Positions 17,791 to 28,512 of a stretch of 64,000 nt of DNA are shown here, piece after piece (the stretch's first letter is position 1; each line of letters begins with the position of its first letter). The position numbers and the translations under genes were made by a program. A model generated the notes under the pieces. It made no database searches, was not told the origin of the DNA, and was given only the letters and a program-made list of their open reading frames with translations. Origin of the DNA: RBG-16-34-14 sp963798865 (GTDB lineage: Bacteria; Bacteroidota; Ignavibacteria; Ignavibacteriales; Ignavibacteriaceae); assembly GCA_963798865.1 (NCBI GenBank), contig CAWCVZ010000009.1:372001-436000 (forward strand), written 5' to 3'.

Positions 17791-18645
17791 TCAAATTAAT
17801 AATGGTGTGTATAGTGTATCTATTTTATCTCCGTCATTCAGTCCCACACAAGATTTATGGGTAGCATTCCTCGGATCAGATGCATCAAATGTATCTCCGT
17901 CCGCCAGATAAATAACTGTCATCCCTTCACGCATTTCATCAGAAACATTTTCTCCGGCACCATGAAAAGTTAAACCTGAATGGAATGTAACATCTCCCGC
18001 ATTGATTGGAGTAAATGTTTTTTCAATTCCTTTCACTATTTCAGGCTGGTGAGGATTTTTAAATATATCAATGTATTCTTTTTCTTTGAGTTTATGAGAA
18101 GCAGGGTAAAAATAAAGGCAGCCTTTTTCCCTAGGAACATTATTCAAAGCGAACCACATCGTTATTGTATATTCGCCTTCATTAATTGGCCAGTAGCTTA
18201 TATCCTGGTGAGCATCAGTTACTCTTCCGTGAGGTTCTTTGAACAAAGCCTGGTCGTGCCATAATCGCGCACCATTAGCTTTCATTAAATCTCTTGCAAT
18301 TCCAGCAAATCTTTTTCCAAAAACAAAATCTTTTACTGCCGGAAAATCCCAGCATAGATAACCGCACTGAAGAAACGATTGTTCATACTGTGATTTTTCA
18401 GAAAGAGTTCTTTTATCCTTCTCCTTTCTTACTAATACTGCGGCTTCAATAACTTTGCGGGCGTTATTTAATGCTTTACCGCTTAAAACATTCTTCAAAG
18501 AAATAAAACCATTTTTATTATAAGAATTAATTTGTTTGTCACTAAGCTGGTAAGGAAGATTATAACTTTCCAGAATTTCATCAGGAGTATGTTCATTCAG
18601 GATTTTTAATGCTGTATCGTTTGTTATTCCTTCAAATGTTACCAT
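17791..18645 (-). CDS. Phytanoyl-CoA dioxygenase (PhyH) family protein
   Basis: A 284-residue Fe(II)/2-oxoglutarate-dependent dioxygenase of the PhyH group. The double-stranded beta-helix carries the iron ligands H146 and D148 (AHQDISYW) and the distal H228 (HSGLTFHGAGEN). R239 (MREGMTVIY) is placed to bind 2-oxoglutarate. The N-terminal region (SYNKNGFISLKNVLSG) is the usual family opening. Bacterial members hydroxylate diverse small molecules, and no substrate can be inferred. It is divergent from the AmpG-like permease and not obviously part of the cell-wall theme. Confidence 0.88.
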   Translation of the reverse strand: MVTFEGITNDTALKILNEHTPDEILESYNLPYQLSDKQINSYNKNGFISLKNVLSGKALNNARKVIEAAVLVRKEKDKRTLSEKSQYEQSFLQCGYLCWDFPAVKDFVFGKRFAGIARDLMKANGARLWHDQALFKEPHGRVTDAHQDISYWPINEGEYTITMWFALNNVPREKGCLYFYPASHKLKEKEYIDIFKNPHQPEIVKGIEKTFTPINAGDVTFHSGLTFHGAGENVSDEMREGMTVIYLADGDTFDASDPRNATHKSCVGLNDGDKIDTLYTPLLI

Positions 18646-18803
18646 TTCATTTCAATTTTGTTAATGATTTGTTAAATACTCTATTCAAAAACTTATTAAA
18701 ATTTAGATGACAATCAAATGTTTCTTATACTAAATATTTTTCATAAGTTTGAATCGAATGGATTTTATTGCTTACATACCTATAATGCTTCGGAAAAAAT
18801 TTA

Positions 18804-20099
18804 ATGGCTAAAGAAAAACCTGCCTCCGGGAATCCATCCCTTCAGGAAAGAAATCCCTGGCTTTGGATTCCATCACTTTATTATGCGGAAGGAATTCCTT
18901 ATGTAATGGTGATGACAGTTTCGGTTGCGTTCTATAAAAACTTAAATGTTTCTAATACCGACATAGCTTTTTTCACAAGTCTTTTGTATTTCCCCTGGGC
19001 ATTAAAACCATTATGGAGCCCGCTGGTTGACATAGTTAAGACCAAAAGATTATGGATAATTCTAATGCAGTTTGTTGTTGGAATTGGTCTCGCAGGAGTT
19101 GCATTAACAACAACGCTGCCCAATTTTTTTCTTTATACAATGTTATTTCTAAGCCTTATCGCCATTGCATCTGCAACACACGATATTGCCGCAGACGGAT
19201 TTTATATGCTTGGATTAAATCAAAGTGACCAGGCACTTTATGTAGGTATCAGAAGCACATTTTACAGACTCGCGATGGCAACTGGCGGAATCATTCTAAT
19301 TCTTGCAGGTTATTTTGAAGGCAGTATGAGTATATCTTCTTCCTGGAGAATAACTTTTATAATTATTACGATTTTATTTTTACTTTTCTTTGTTTATCAT
19401 AATTTTATTTTGCCGCATCCTAAGTCAGATAAACCTGCACCGAAAGAAGTCAGTTTTCTTAAGGAGTTCATTAAGATTTATAAATTATTTTTTGCAAGAA
19501 AGGAGATAACCCTTTCTATTGCTTTCCTTCTTATTTACAGGTTTGGTGAGGCACAGCTTGTAAAGTTAGCACAGCCATTTTTACTCGATCCAACATATAA
19601 AGGCGGATTAGGGCTTACACTCGGTCAGGTTGGTCTTGCTTATTCAACAATAGGAGTAATTGCATTATCTTTAGGCGGAATACTTGGAGGAATAGCAGCT
19701 TCAAAAAGCGGATTAAAGAAATGGCTATGGTGGATGTTTGCAGCAATTAATTTACCACATGTACTTTACATTTATTTATCTTTTGTTCAGCCTGATAATT
19801 TTTATTTAATAACCTTATGTATAGCCGGTGAACAATTTGGTTATGGTTTTGGTTTTACTGCCTATATGCTCTATATGATTTATCTATCCGAGGGTGAATT
19901 TAAAACTTCTCATTATGCTTTGTGCACAGGCTTTATGGCGCTTAGCATGATGATACCCGGCTCATTCAGTGGTGCACTACAGGAATTTTTGGGATATAAA
20001 TTTTTCTTTGTATGGATATTGATTACCATGATTCCCGGTTATTTTATTTTGAAAGCATTGCCATTGGATCCGGAATTTGGCAAGAAAAAAACAGTTTGA
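18804..20099 (+). CDS. AmpG-like major facilitator permease
   Basis: A 431-residue MFS protein with about 12 membrane segments. The opening NPWLWIPSLYYAEGIPYVM and the loop LLYFPWALKPLWSPLVD are characteristic of the PAT/AmpG family. In characterised bacteria AmpG imports GlcNAc-anhydroMurNAc muropeptides from the periplasm for recycling. More distant members carry other solutes, so the muropeptide role is an inference, supported by the NamZ-amidase 1.6 kb away and NagA further on. A TATAAT sequence lies about 25 bp before the start ATG and may be a -10 element. Confidence 0.85.
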   Translation: MAKEKPASGNPSLQERNPWLWIPSLYYAEGIPYVMVMTVSVAFYKNLNVSNTDIAFFTSLLYFPWALKPLWSPLVDIVKTKRLWIILMQFVVGIGLAGVALTTTLPNFFLYTMLFLSLIAIASATHDIAADGFYMLGLNQSDQALYVGIRSTFYRLAMATGGIILILAGYFEGSMSISSSWRITFIIITILFLLFFVYHNFILPHPKSDKPAPKEVSFLKEFIKIYKLFFARKEITLSIAFLLIYRFGEAQLVKLAQPFLLDPTYKGGLGLTLGQVGLAYSTIGVIALSLGGILGGIAASKSGLKKWLWWMFAAINLPHVLYIYLSFVQPDNFYLITLCIAGEQFGYGFGFTAYMLYMIYLSEGEFKTSHYALCTGFMALSMMIPGSFSGALQEFLGYKFFFVWILITMIPGYFILKALPLDPEFGKKKTV

Positions 20100-20291
20100 T
20101 GTCATTGCTAATCCCGCTTTAGCGGGATCAAGCAATCAATAATGAACTTTTATAATTGGGATTGCTTCGCTCCGCTCGCAATGACGAGAATTTGAATTGT
20201 CATTGCGAACGAGTCTTCGAGTGAAGCAATCTATCGTTATTTATGAGATTGCTTCGTCATCCGGCAATTGCCGGATTCCTCGCACTGACTT
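20099..20291. repeat. Mosaic of four GTCATTGC...GCAATCTC repeats with inserted palindromes
   Basis: This convergent gap is filled by at least four partial copies of one repeat in both orientations. A start GTCATTGC lies at 20101, an inverted copy at 20160-20186, a direct copy at 20199-20231, and a copy at 20245-20288. Two carry an internal palindrome: ATCCCGCTTTAGCGGGAT at 20111..20128 and CCGGCAATTGCCGG near 20261. It resembles REP-like elements and may act as a bidirectional terminator or be mobilised by a transposase elsewhere in the genome. Confidence 0.75.
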
Positions 20292-20297
20292 TTTGAA

Positions 20298-21176
20298 TTA
20301 TTCTCTTCCCCTCACATCAACTCTGAAAGTTTCTATATTCCTGTTATCGGCAAGAGTAACATAAACAGTTCTGCCATCCTTACCACCAAAAGTTAAGTTG
20401 GATGGTTTCTTTCCTGTTAATGTAATCTCTTTTAAAACTTTCCCTTCAGGCGAAACTTTAACAACAGTACCCTTATCATACCTTGTTATATAAAGATTTC
20501 CGTCAGCATCGCATCTCATTCCATCAAGACCAAAATCATCGAACTTAATTAATAATCTTTTATTGCTGATATCTCCTTCAGGAGATAAATCATAAGCCCA
20601 GACATTTCTCTGTATTGATTCATTCACATATAAAATTTTATCATCGGGAGAAACCTCAACTCCATTTGTCGTTCCAATATTTGATTCGAGCAGAGTAACT
20701 TTCCCATCCTTATCAATTCTCCAGAGATTTCCGGTTGAATCCTTCCAGTTAGGATCGCTGGCAAATAAAATATCAGTTGAAGTAATCGCAATATCGTTCG
20801 GCTGGTTCATTTTTGGTTCGTTAGCAAATACAGAAATTTCTTTTGTATTCATATCAACTTTTAGGATGTTATGCTGCGTATAATCAGCAATAAGCATTTC
20901 TCCTTTGCTGTTGAACCTGATTCCATTTCCCACACTTCCTTCAGGCAGTTCTACAAACAGGCTGCAGTTGCCATAGGGAGTAACTTTGCCTATTGTTCCT
21001 TTCTTATCAAAATTTACTGCATAAATATTTCCATCCTTATCGCAGGCAGGTCCTTCAATACCGGGAGTAAATAATCCGGAGTCAGTTAAAACTCTGGAGG
21101 TAAACAATTCTTGCTGTGGGAAGGTAAGTTGAGAGCAGATTATCAGTAATAGAAGAATAATTTTTTTTAAATACAT
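20298..21176 (-). CDS. Exported SMP-30/gluconolactonase-like beta-propeller
   Basis: A 292-residue protein with a signal peptide (residues 1-20, ending TFPQQ) and a six-bladed propeller of the SMP-30/gluconolactonase family. The expected metal-binding positions are visible: the Glu in IEGPACDKDGN, the Asn in TTNGVEVSPDDK and the Asp in GLDGMRCDADGNLYI. Characterised members hydrolyse sugar lactones with Ca or Zn, and many secreted relatives are uncharacterised. It is followed (leftward) by the mosaic repeat and does not appear to be in an operon. Confidence 0.85.
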   Translation of the reverse strand: MYLKKIILLLLIICSQLTFPQQELFTSRVLTDSGLFTPGIEGPACDKDGNIYAVNFDKKGTIGKVTPYGNCSLFVELPEGSVGNGIRFNSKGEMLIADYTQHNILKVDMNTKEISVFANEPKMNQPNDIAITSTDILFASDPNWKDSTGNLWRIDKDGKVTLLESNIGTTNGVEVSPDDKILYVNESIQRNVWAYDLSPEGDISNKRLLIKFDDFGLDGMRCDADGNLYITRYDKGTVVKVSPEGKVLKEITLTGKKPSNLTFGGKDGRTVYVTLADNRNIETFRVDVRGRE

Positions 21177-21203
21177 AAAATTATTATTAAAGTAGATATC
21201 ACG

Positions 21204-21970
21204 TTACTTCATAACAATTCTGAGACTATTAAGTTTTGTTAATAAAGAGTTTTTAATCTCAGGTTTGTTCTTAATCCAAACATACCAAGTATAATTATTA
21301 TAAAAAATATGTTTAATGCAATTTCATCTTTATCAAAACATATCTGAAAATGATAAATATTTGCTGGATATTTTTTGGGAGTTGCTGACCACCCTTCAAC
21401 CCACCCTTTATTATTTAACCACAACCTTAAATCAGATTTTAACTGAAGTATTGAATGAGCTTCATCAATTTTTAGATCGGCTTTATATTTTAACCAATCA
21501 GGACTCCAACATCCTATAGTTTCCCAATCTAACTCTGAGTCATATTTCTGAGTGCAATAAAATATTAGGCCTGCTGTAAGCATTTTTATCCAACTACTAA
21601 TTTTGATTGGTGGTTTTAAGAAAGATACTTCCGCCAGATTTTTAATTTCTTCCGGCAAATCAGTTATAAAATGTTTACTAATTACTTTATACTTTGTACG
21701 ATCAAATGATGAATCAGCAATGGAAATTGCTTTCATAACATCTTTATTAAAAATATTTTTATTTTTTTTTAATCTTATTTGGTTTCTGAGAGGAATTAAT
21801 AAAGCATTCACAATAGCTTGATCGTCACTGCCTTTGGAGCAATTATGTAATGTACAAGAAGGGACTGTCAAACTATCACAAGAAAAGCCTTTGAACATCT
21901 GACGAGGGGGAAGATGTTCGCGTGTGGTTGCTATTTTACCGCAAAAGTAGCAGATGTTTTTTAATGTCAA
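21204..21970 (-). CDS. HNH-like zinc-motif protein of unknown role, frameshifted near the C-terminus
   Basis: A protein of about 255 residues beginning CYFCGK, then TREHLPPRQMFKG and VPSCTLHNCSKGSDD. This CxxC...H...C..HN...DD layout is seen in HNH-like nuclease-fold domains. The frame as read ends at 21239 in a non-conserved hydrophobic tail. A 1-nt shift in the A6 run at 21302..21307 restores a hydrophilic tail (NNYTWYVWIKNKPEIKNSLL, then TKLNSLRIVMK) that stops at 21204. Neither restriction nor toxin partners are adjacent. Function unknown; the nuclease link rests on the motif alone. Confidence 0.6.
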
Positions 21971-21996
21971 TTTATATTGTAATTACGATGATTTGA

Positions 21997-23188
21997 TTAT
22001 TTCTTCTCACCATAAAACTTATTATTTACAATTGTGGTTATACCATTTATACCTAGAATTCTTTTTGCCCTCACAAATGAATCATCTCTGTAAGCATTAT
22101 AGTTTGGTTTATCTTTTGCAAAGCTGTTTATTCTAACCCTGCCGGAAGCATGAATATAATCTCCGTTACCAATATAGATTGCTACGTGAGAAATTTTTTC
22201 TTTGGTTGTATCTGTTCCTTTCCTTCCAAAGAAAAGAAGATCGCCCGGTTTAAGATTTTCCAGTCTGTCTTCAGTGTTAATCGGTTCGCCAACATTTACC
22301 TGCTGTGAAGCATCTCGTGGAAGTATAATTCCATTAAGATAAAAAACAGTTTTTGTAAAACCGCTGCAGTCCATTCCCTTTGCAGAAGTTCCTCCCCACA
22401 AATAGGGAATACCCATAAATGTTTTTGCTGTTTTAATAATATTATCCGAAGTAGGATTTCTTTTAGACAACCATTCTTTAAATGGTTCGCAGTTTCCGGA
22501 TTTTATAAAAGCTTCTCTTCCATCAGGATAAATTACTTTGCAGAAACCTTTTTCATTACCGGCAAATCTCAAGTAAATCACCAATTACAAGATCAGAAAC
22601 TCTTTCAGAATTTTCATCAGGTGAAGAGTATGAAAAACCAAAATCATTTGTATAAATAATTTTTTCTGAATTGTTCCATTCAACCAGACTGTCGTAATTA
22701 ACTCTATAAAGTCCATCACCATCAACCCAGGAAATATATTCATCCGGTGTTTGAACAAGATACCATCCTTTCTGTTTCTTATAAACTTTAAGCGGAGTGC
22801 CGAGTAAAGACTGCGTTCCCATTTCCTGGTCGTTATCCGGTTTTACCCGAAAGTTTGCAACTGAAAGATTTACTATTCCATAGATTTTATCTCCAAGATT
22901 AACGGCGGGCAGCATTTCAACTTTATCTGAGATTTTAAATTCACTCAAGTTTTTTAACAATGTTTCTTTTGCCTCAGGAAGATTTGTTTCTCCTTTCAGG
23001 ATAAATTTATCATTTTCTTTTTCTGCATCAACCAGGAATATTGCAGTTCGTTTATCGGGAGCAAATTCGTTTCTTACTTCTTCTATTATACTTTGAATTT
23101 TTTTCATTTCAGTTTCTTCCTGAGGAAAAAGATTAACAGTAAAAATATTTACAAGAGTTAAAACGATTACTATAGATTTATTTTTCAT
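21997..23188 (-). CDS. NlpC/P60 (C40) peptidase with SH3 domains, frameshifted
   Basis: An exported cell-wall peptidase. After a signal peptide (IVLTLVNIFTVNLFP) there are two SH3-like segments (NLSVANFRVKPDNDQEMGTQ...GWYLVQTP and DFGFSYSSPDENSERVSDLV), then a C-terminal NlpC/P60 domain with the catalytic Cys in MDCSGFTKTVF and His in ISHVAIYIG. The order matches YkfC-type gamma-D-glutamyl-diamino-acid endopeptidases, which release L-Ala-D-Glu from murein peptides. The reading frame switches near 22567-22573, where VIGDLLE passes to FAGNEKGF, so two overlapping frames encode one protein. ATG at 23188 with AAGGA upstream is preferred over the TTG 15 nt earlier. Confidence 0.85.
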
Positions 23189-23209
23189 TATTATTTCCTT
23201 CAATAAGAG

Positions 23210-23265
23210 TAAATTCCAATGACCAATAAATGACAGCGAAGCGAATTGACTATTGACAAATGACT
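23210..23265. repeat. Degenerate AATGAC/ATTGAC repeat
   Basis: The gap between the transglutaminase-like and NlpC/P60 genes holds spaced units AATGACC, AAATGACAG, AATTGACTATTGAC and AAATGACTAATTACC. Nearly the same string occurs inverted at 33035-33062. It is a short, diverged intergenic repeat of unknown role. Confidence 0.45.
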
Positions 23266-24694
23266 AATTACCAGTTTCATACTCAACCTGCATATTGTAA
23301 TCCCACTTATCAAAGTAAAGATTACCGCCTCGCCATTCCAATTCTCCCCGCTGGAAATCAACAGTTTCACTTCGGGGGAAAATTTTAGCCGGGAATAAAG
23401 GAGCGGAATAATCATCGTTAACAATAAGATGATGAGCATCTATACCGCCGAAGAAAAAATATTTTTCATCTTCGTTGGTTAAATTCTGCATTCCATAATC
23501 AGGATCAACCGGAACCCAGCCGTAACCTTCAAAATAAACTTCTGTCCAGTCGTGAAGATTTACTGAGCCAGGATGAAGCATCCATCCGCTTTGCCATTTT
23601 GCCGGAATGCCATTATACCTGCAGAGAGTAATGAAGAGTAAGGATTTAATTCCGCAATCGCCATATCCTTTCTCAACACAATAACCGGATATATTTTCAA
23701 TTGTTGAATATTCTCTCGCTCCTGCCCAGGGAACATTTTTGCTCATCCATTCAAAAATCTTTTTTGCTTTTTTGTAAGGATCTTTTTCATCACCAACAAT
23801 TTTCTTTGAGAGATTTTTTAATTCATCTGTAAAAACTATGTGAGGTTTTCTCTCTGCAGTAAAAGTTTTATAAAGGTCACTTCCTGTATCATAAGGTTTA
23901 ATTTTTTCAGGATTCAGGTCGGATAGCTCCGTGTAATTTGTCACCTCAAAAACCATATTAAATTTAGTCGGTTCATCTTTATGAGCTGTCTTTTCAAAAT
24001 AAATTGTCCTTTGGGGATTTTCATTATCAGCTATAATGTATTCATTACTATTAATTGAAATAAGTTTAATATCAGTTTGCCTGTTGTGTCCTTCTCTCGG
24101 ATAGGGAAGCCAGCATCGTATTACTTCTCCATCAGGAACTGCATTCGGTTCAACTGTAACAGTATAGTTTAATTTGTGTGTAACTTTCTTAACTAGATTT
24201 TTCTTTTTCTCTTTAGATTCATTAACTGCTTCAGGAATATAAGTCGAAAGATATTTATTCAGTTCACTAATAGTTTCACCATCAATTTTTTCTTTCTGCT
24301 TCTTTGCATCTTTATTTACCCTAAAGAGGTTTCCCTGTGCGCGGTTAAAATAGAATTTCTTTCCATCAATAATTTTATATTCAAGTGAACCGGCATCTTC
24401 CCATTTTTTCAAATCTGATTCATTAGCATCAGGATAATATTTATGGATGTAGTTAAGCATATCATCAGCGGTTTTCTCAAAATCCAGCTTTATCCTTCTC
24501 AACCTGTCTTTTTGAAAATCAAGTTCATACTTCTCTATCGGGCTAAGATCATTTCTTTCAATAACTTCATCTATCATTGAAGAAGCTTTCGTGAAATTAC
24601 CGGCTTTGATTTCTTTGTTAATTTCAGGATAATTGGTTTGAGCAGGCATTATTGAATTAAAAAAAAGAAATAATAAAAAAGTAATTGTTTTCAT
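23264..24694 (-). CDS. Exported transglutaminase-like (papain-fold) protein
   Basis: A 476-residue protein with a signal peptide (residues 1-18), an N-terminal helical region rich in charged residues (20-165), a middle beta-rich domain, and a transglutaminase-core domain at about 300-420. The catalytic triad is visible: C347 (GYGDCGIKS), H381 (NLHDWTEVYF) and D397 (PVDPDYG). Bacterial members are usually proteases or peptide-modifying enzymes rather than true transglutaminases. It lies 75 bp upstream of the NlpC/P60 peptidase gene on the same strand, which suggests joint work on peptides, possibly murein peptides. Confidence 0.85.
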   Translation of the reverse strand: MKTITFLLFLFFNSIMPAQTNYPEINKEIKAGNFTKASSMIDEVIERNDLSPIEKYELDFQKDRLRRIKLDFEKTADDMLNYIHKYYPDANESDLKKWEDAGSLEYKIIDGKKFYFNRAQGNLFRVNKDAKKQKEKIDGETISELNKYLSTYIPEAVNESKEKKKNLVKKVTHKLNYTVTVEPNAVPDGEVIRCWLPYPREGHNRQTDIKLISINSNEYIIADNENPQRTIYFEKTAHKDEPTKFNMVFEVTNYTELSDLNPEKIKPYDTGSDLYKTFTAERKPHIVFTDELKNLSKKIVGDEKDPYKKAKKIFEWMSKNVPWAGAREYSTIENISGYCVEKGYGDCGIKSLLFITLCRYNGIPAKWQSGWMLHPGSVNLHDWTEVYFEGYGWVPVDPDYGMQNLTNEDEKYFFFGGIDAHHLIVNDDYSAPLFPAKIFPRSETVDFQRGELEWRGGNLYFDKWDYNMQVEYETGN

Positions 24695-24840
24695 TTTTTA
24701 TTAGCATTAAAATAAATAACAGCTTATTTTAAAATAGACATTATTTATGAATTCTTCTTTAAATAAAATTGTACACACGTTTTTTAAAAAGGGGAAATTG
24801 TTCACACTTCGATTAATTAACTTATCTGAGGGAAATAATC

Positions 24841-25995
24841 ATGGATGAAGCGATTGGAATACAGGCTAAAACAAGTCAGCGTTTACTTTCACTCGATGTT
24901 TTCAGAGGAATTACTATCGCGGGAATGATACTGGTAAATAATCCCGGAACATGGAGTGCAATTTATCCACCTCTTGAACACGCTAAATGGAACGGTTGTA
25001 CTCCAACCGATGTGATTTTTCCTTTCTTTCTTTTTATAGTCGGAGTTGCTATACCGTTTGCAATCGGGAAAAGAATTGAAAAAGGCGACAGCCATTCAAA
25101 AATTATTTTACAGATTATAAGAAGAAGTATAATACTTTTTGGGCTTGGATTTTTTCTTGCATGCTTTCCTTTCGGTTTATTCGGCCATCATTTTGATTTA
25201 TCAACTATAAGAATTCCCGGGGTGCTGCAGAGAATTTCTGTTGTTTATCTCGCCGCATCAATTTTGTATTTGAAAACAGGATTAAAAGCACAGATAATAA
25301 TTGGTGCTGTTATTCTTATTGTTTATTGTGCACTGATGACATTAGTGCCGGTTCCGGGTGTTGGTTATGCTAATCTTGAACCTACTACAAACCTTGCGGC
25401 GTGGCTTGATAGAACTGTTCTTGGGAATCATCTTTGGTCGGGAACAAAAGTGTGGGACCCGGAAGGAATACTTAGCACTTTTCCGGCAATAGTAACATGT
25501 ATTATGGGTTTGGTTACAGGATGGTGGTTAAGAACTGATAAGGATAAAATTACAAAAACAGTCTGGTTATATGTAATGGGCAGCATTTGCATGACATTAG
25601 GTTATGTATGGGATGGCTGGTTTCCGATTAATAAAAGTATCTGGACAAGCTCTTATGTTCTTTACACCGGCGGGCTTGCTCTTTTATTCCTTGGTTTCTG
25701 CTACTGGTTTATAGATGTGCGGAATTCAAAGTGGTGGATAAAACCTTTCCAGGTGTATGGACTTAATGCAATAACAGTATTTTTTCTCTCAGGTTTTTTT
25801 GGAAGGCTGTTTTATTTTATTAAAGTTCCTTATGGAAATGAAGAGGTCGGTTTGAGTACATACCTGTTTAATACATTTTATTTACCTCTGCTTGATCCGA
25901 TAAATGCATCACTGTTGTGGGCGATTACATACATTTTAGGAATGTTAGGTTTGATGTGGATTTTGTACGCTAAGAAAATTGTTATAAAAGTTTAA
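24841..25995 (+). CDS. NagX/HGSNAT-like membrane acyltransferase (DUF5009)
   Basis: A 384-residue protein with about ten membrane segments. It opens RLLSLDVFRGITIAGMILVN and continues with the conserved WNGCTPTDVIFPFFLFIVG, typical of the DUF5009/DUF1624 family related to heparan-alpha-glucosaminide N-acetyltransferase. In bacteria such proteins (NagX) occur in GlcNAc/chitin utilisation loci and are thought to acylate amino sugars across the inner membrane. The gene is followed after a terminator-like hairpin by the GH20 hexosaminidase, supporting an amino-sugar role. Confidence 0.85.
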   Translation: MDEAIGIQAKTSQRLLSLDVFRGITIAGMILVNNPGTWSAIYPPLEHAKWNGCTPTDVIFPFFLFIVGVAIPFAIGKRIEKGDSHSKIILQIIRRSIILFGLGFFLACFPFGLFGHHFDLSTIRIPGVLQRISVVYLAASILYLKTGLKAQIIIGAVILIVYCALMTLVPVPGVGYANLEPTTNLAAWLDRTVLGNHLWSGTKVWDPEGILSTFPAIVTCIMGLVTGWWLRTDKDKITKTVWLYVMGSICMTLGYVWDGWFPINKSIWTSSYVLYTGGLALLFLGFCYWFIDVRNSKWWIKPFQVYGLNAITVFFLSGFFGRLFYFIKVPYGNEEVGLSTYLFNTFYLPLLDPINASLLWAITYILGMLGLMWILYAKKIVIKV

Positions 25996-26006
25996 AACCT
26001 CACCAT

Positions 26007-26037
26007 AAAATCCTCTCCTTATAAGGGAGAGGATTTT
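26007..26037 (+). terminator. Hairpin between nagX-like and GH20 genes
   Basis: A perfect 12-bp stem, AAAATCCTCTCC facing GGAGAGGATTTT, with a short loop, just after the nagX-like stop. It is symmetric with A and T flanks, so it could terminate in either direction. It also resembles a CCTCTCC-type intergenic palindrome that appears in variant forms near 45620 and 51141. Confidence 0.65.
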
Positions 26038-26058
26038 CTTTAAAAGGGAAAAATCTTA

Positions 26059-28499
26059 ATGATAAAAATTCTTACACATCTCTTTTTTTATTTACTAATT
26101 TTTAATTCTGTAATCATTGCACAAATGAATTTACCTATAGTACCAAAACCACAAATAATTAAGCAAACCGAAGGAAAGTTTTTAATTTATAATGATCTGA
26201 AAATTGTAATTAATGGTAAAGACAAAGAGAAACTTTTATTAAGTGCTGAAGAAATAAAAAATACTCTAGCTGAGTTTCTTGAGATAAACTCGACTATAGC
26301 TTATAATGAAAAGGATGGAGATATTTTTCTAAACCAAACAGAGAGATTAAAAACTGATGGATTAATTCCTTCAGATAAAATTCAGGAAGCATATACTTTG
26401 AAAATTAGCGACAAAGGAATTGAAATAAATTCCATTTCTACAAAAGGAATTTATTATGGGACAATGAGTCTTGAGCAGCTTTTAGAAAAAATTCAAAATA
26501 AAACTCTTCCTGCTGTTGAAATAATTGACTGGCCTGATTTATCTATAAGGGGAATCTCAGATGATATAAGCAGGGGACAGGTTTCTACTCTTGATAACTT
26601 TAAGAGGATTATAAAATTCATCTCAAGATATAAGATGAACGTTTATATGCCTTATATGGAGGACATGCTTCAATTCAAAAAATATCCATCTATCGGGAAG
26701 GGAAGAGGGGCTTTATCCGGAGAGGAAGTTAAGGAAATTGTTGATTATGCAGGGAAACATTTTGTAGAGGTGATTCCTATTTTTCAGACACTTGGTCATT
26801 ATGAAAATATTTTAAACCAGCCTGAGTTTGTTAAATATGCAGAATTTCCTGGTGCTGCTTCACTCAATGTTTCGGGAGAAGAGACTTATGAATTTCTTGA
26901 AGATCTCCTAAAGGAAGTTTTTGAAATGTTTCCTTCAGAATATTTTCATATGGGAGCAGATGAAAGCTGGGATGTAGGTCTGGGCAAAAGCAAACATATT
27001 GTTGAGCAGTCAAGCCTTGCTGATGTTCATGCCGGACATTATCAGAAAGTTTATGACATCTGCAAAAAGTATGGAAAGAAAGTTTTAATGTACAGCGATG
27101 TTATACTGAATCACCCTGAAATTCTTGATAAGCTTCCTAAAGATATAATTATAGTTGATTGGCATTACAGAGGTGACTATAACTATCCATCAACAACTAT
27201 TTTCAAAGAAGCGGGTCATCAATATTATGTTTCACCAAGTGTCTGGAATTTTCTAACCACCTTTCCGGAAAACCTGCAGGCAATTCCTAACATTCAATAT
27301 ATGACCAAGGATGGAATCGATAATGGGGCATCAGGTATGATAAATTCAAATTGGGGAGATTATGGTGCGGAAACATTTAAAGAGCTTATTCTTTTCGGAT
27401 ACGCATGGTCTGCTCAATGTTCATGGAATTATAAAGCAAGTGATGAATCTGAATTCTCGCGTAATTTCTTTTATGATTTTTATGGAATTGATGATGAGAG
27501 AAGTGCGGAAATTTATAAAACCTTAAGTATGCCTCTGAATAATGTTCAATGGCATTACATCTGGCGTCATCCGCTGCTTCCTTTTCCGCCCTATGTTTGG
27601 TGGGAAGGTAATCTTACCCCTGCTGTGAGAATAAGCTGGATTGATTGGACGATACCGGATTTAAAAGAGATTTAAATAATCTTGAAGAAAAAGTTAAAAA
27701 GAATAAAGACCATTTTGCACTTCTCAGATTTTCTGTTGATATGCTGGAATACTATAAGCTAAAGCTCCAGACTCAATATTTATTAAATGATAAAATGAAC
27801 GGGAAGGGGACTGACCCGAATAAGGCATTTGAATTAATAAGTAAGAATATTTCAGAACTGGAAAGATTAAAATCAGATTTTAAATCACTCTGGTTGAGAT
27901 ATTATAAAGAAGCAAACCTTAATATGATTCAGGATAAGTTCGACAGACTGATTGCATATTTTAGTGAGACAAAGAATCTTTTGAACACTGATAATCTGAA
28001 ATCACCACTGATAGAAAGTAAGTGGATATATCATCCCGGGAATGAGCAGGATAGTTTAGTTAAAAAAGCAACCTTTAAAAAATCTTTTAACATTAATGGT
28101 AATGTTGAATCTGCTTATTTTCAGTTGATTGGAAATACTTATGCTAAACTATTTATTAATGGAGAATTTATTGGCGAAGTTTATGCGAGAAGGTCAGCAT
28201 CATTATCTGTTGAATATAAAAGAATTTTGTTTTTGGATGTAAGTAAATCTTTGAAGTTTGGAGAAAATGTGGTTGAGGTTGCAGTAGAAAATTATAATGA
28301 AAAGGGGAAAGCAGGATTTAACCTGATTGCACAGATTAAAACTTCCAAAGATGTAACGATGCTGTTGTCTGATGAATCATGGCTTGTTACTAAAACGAAT
28401 TTAAATGAATGGAGGAATGCTGTCACGGGAGAATATACCTGGCCTGTTATAGCCCCGAACTTTGAAACTAAAAGAACAAGCTGGATAGAAAGACAATAA
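26059..28499 (+). CDS. GH20 beta-N-acetylhexosaminidase with C-terminal accessory domain, frameshifted
   Basis: A secreted glycosidase removing terminal GlcNAc or GalNAc. It has a signal peptide (to about residue 21), a GH20b-type N-terminal domain (25-150), and a TIM barrel with the catalytic Asp-Glu pair D301-E302 (FHMGADESWD). The SNWGDYGAETF and WSAQCSWNY segments line the substrate pocket. The barrel frame runs to a stop at 27675, but a second frame open from 27645 carries the remaining 280 residues (TGFKRDLNNLEEKV onward, helical then a beta-sandwich). Adding one T in the GATTGG stretch near 27644 joins them into about 813 residues. Confidence 0.88.
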
Positions 28500-28512
28500 A
28501 TTTAAAATGATG

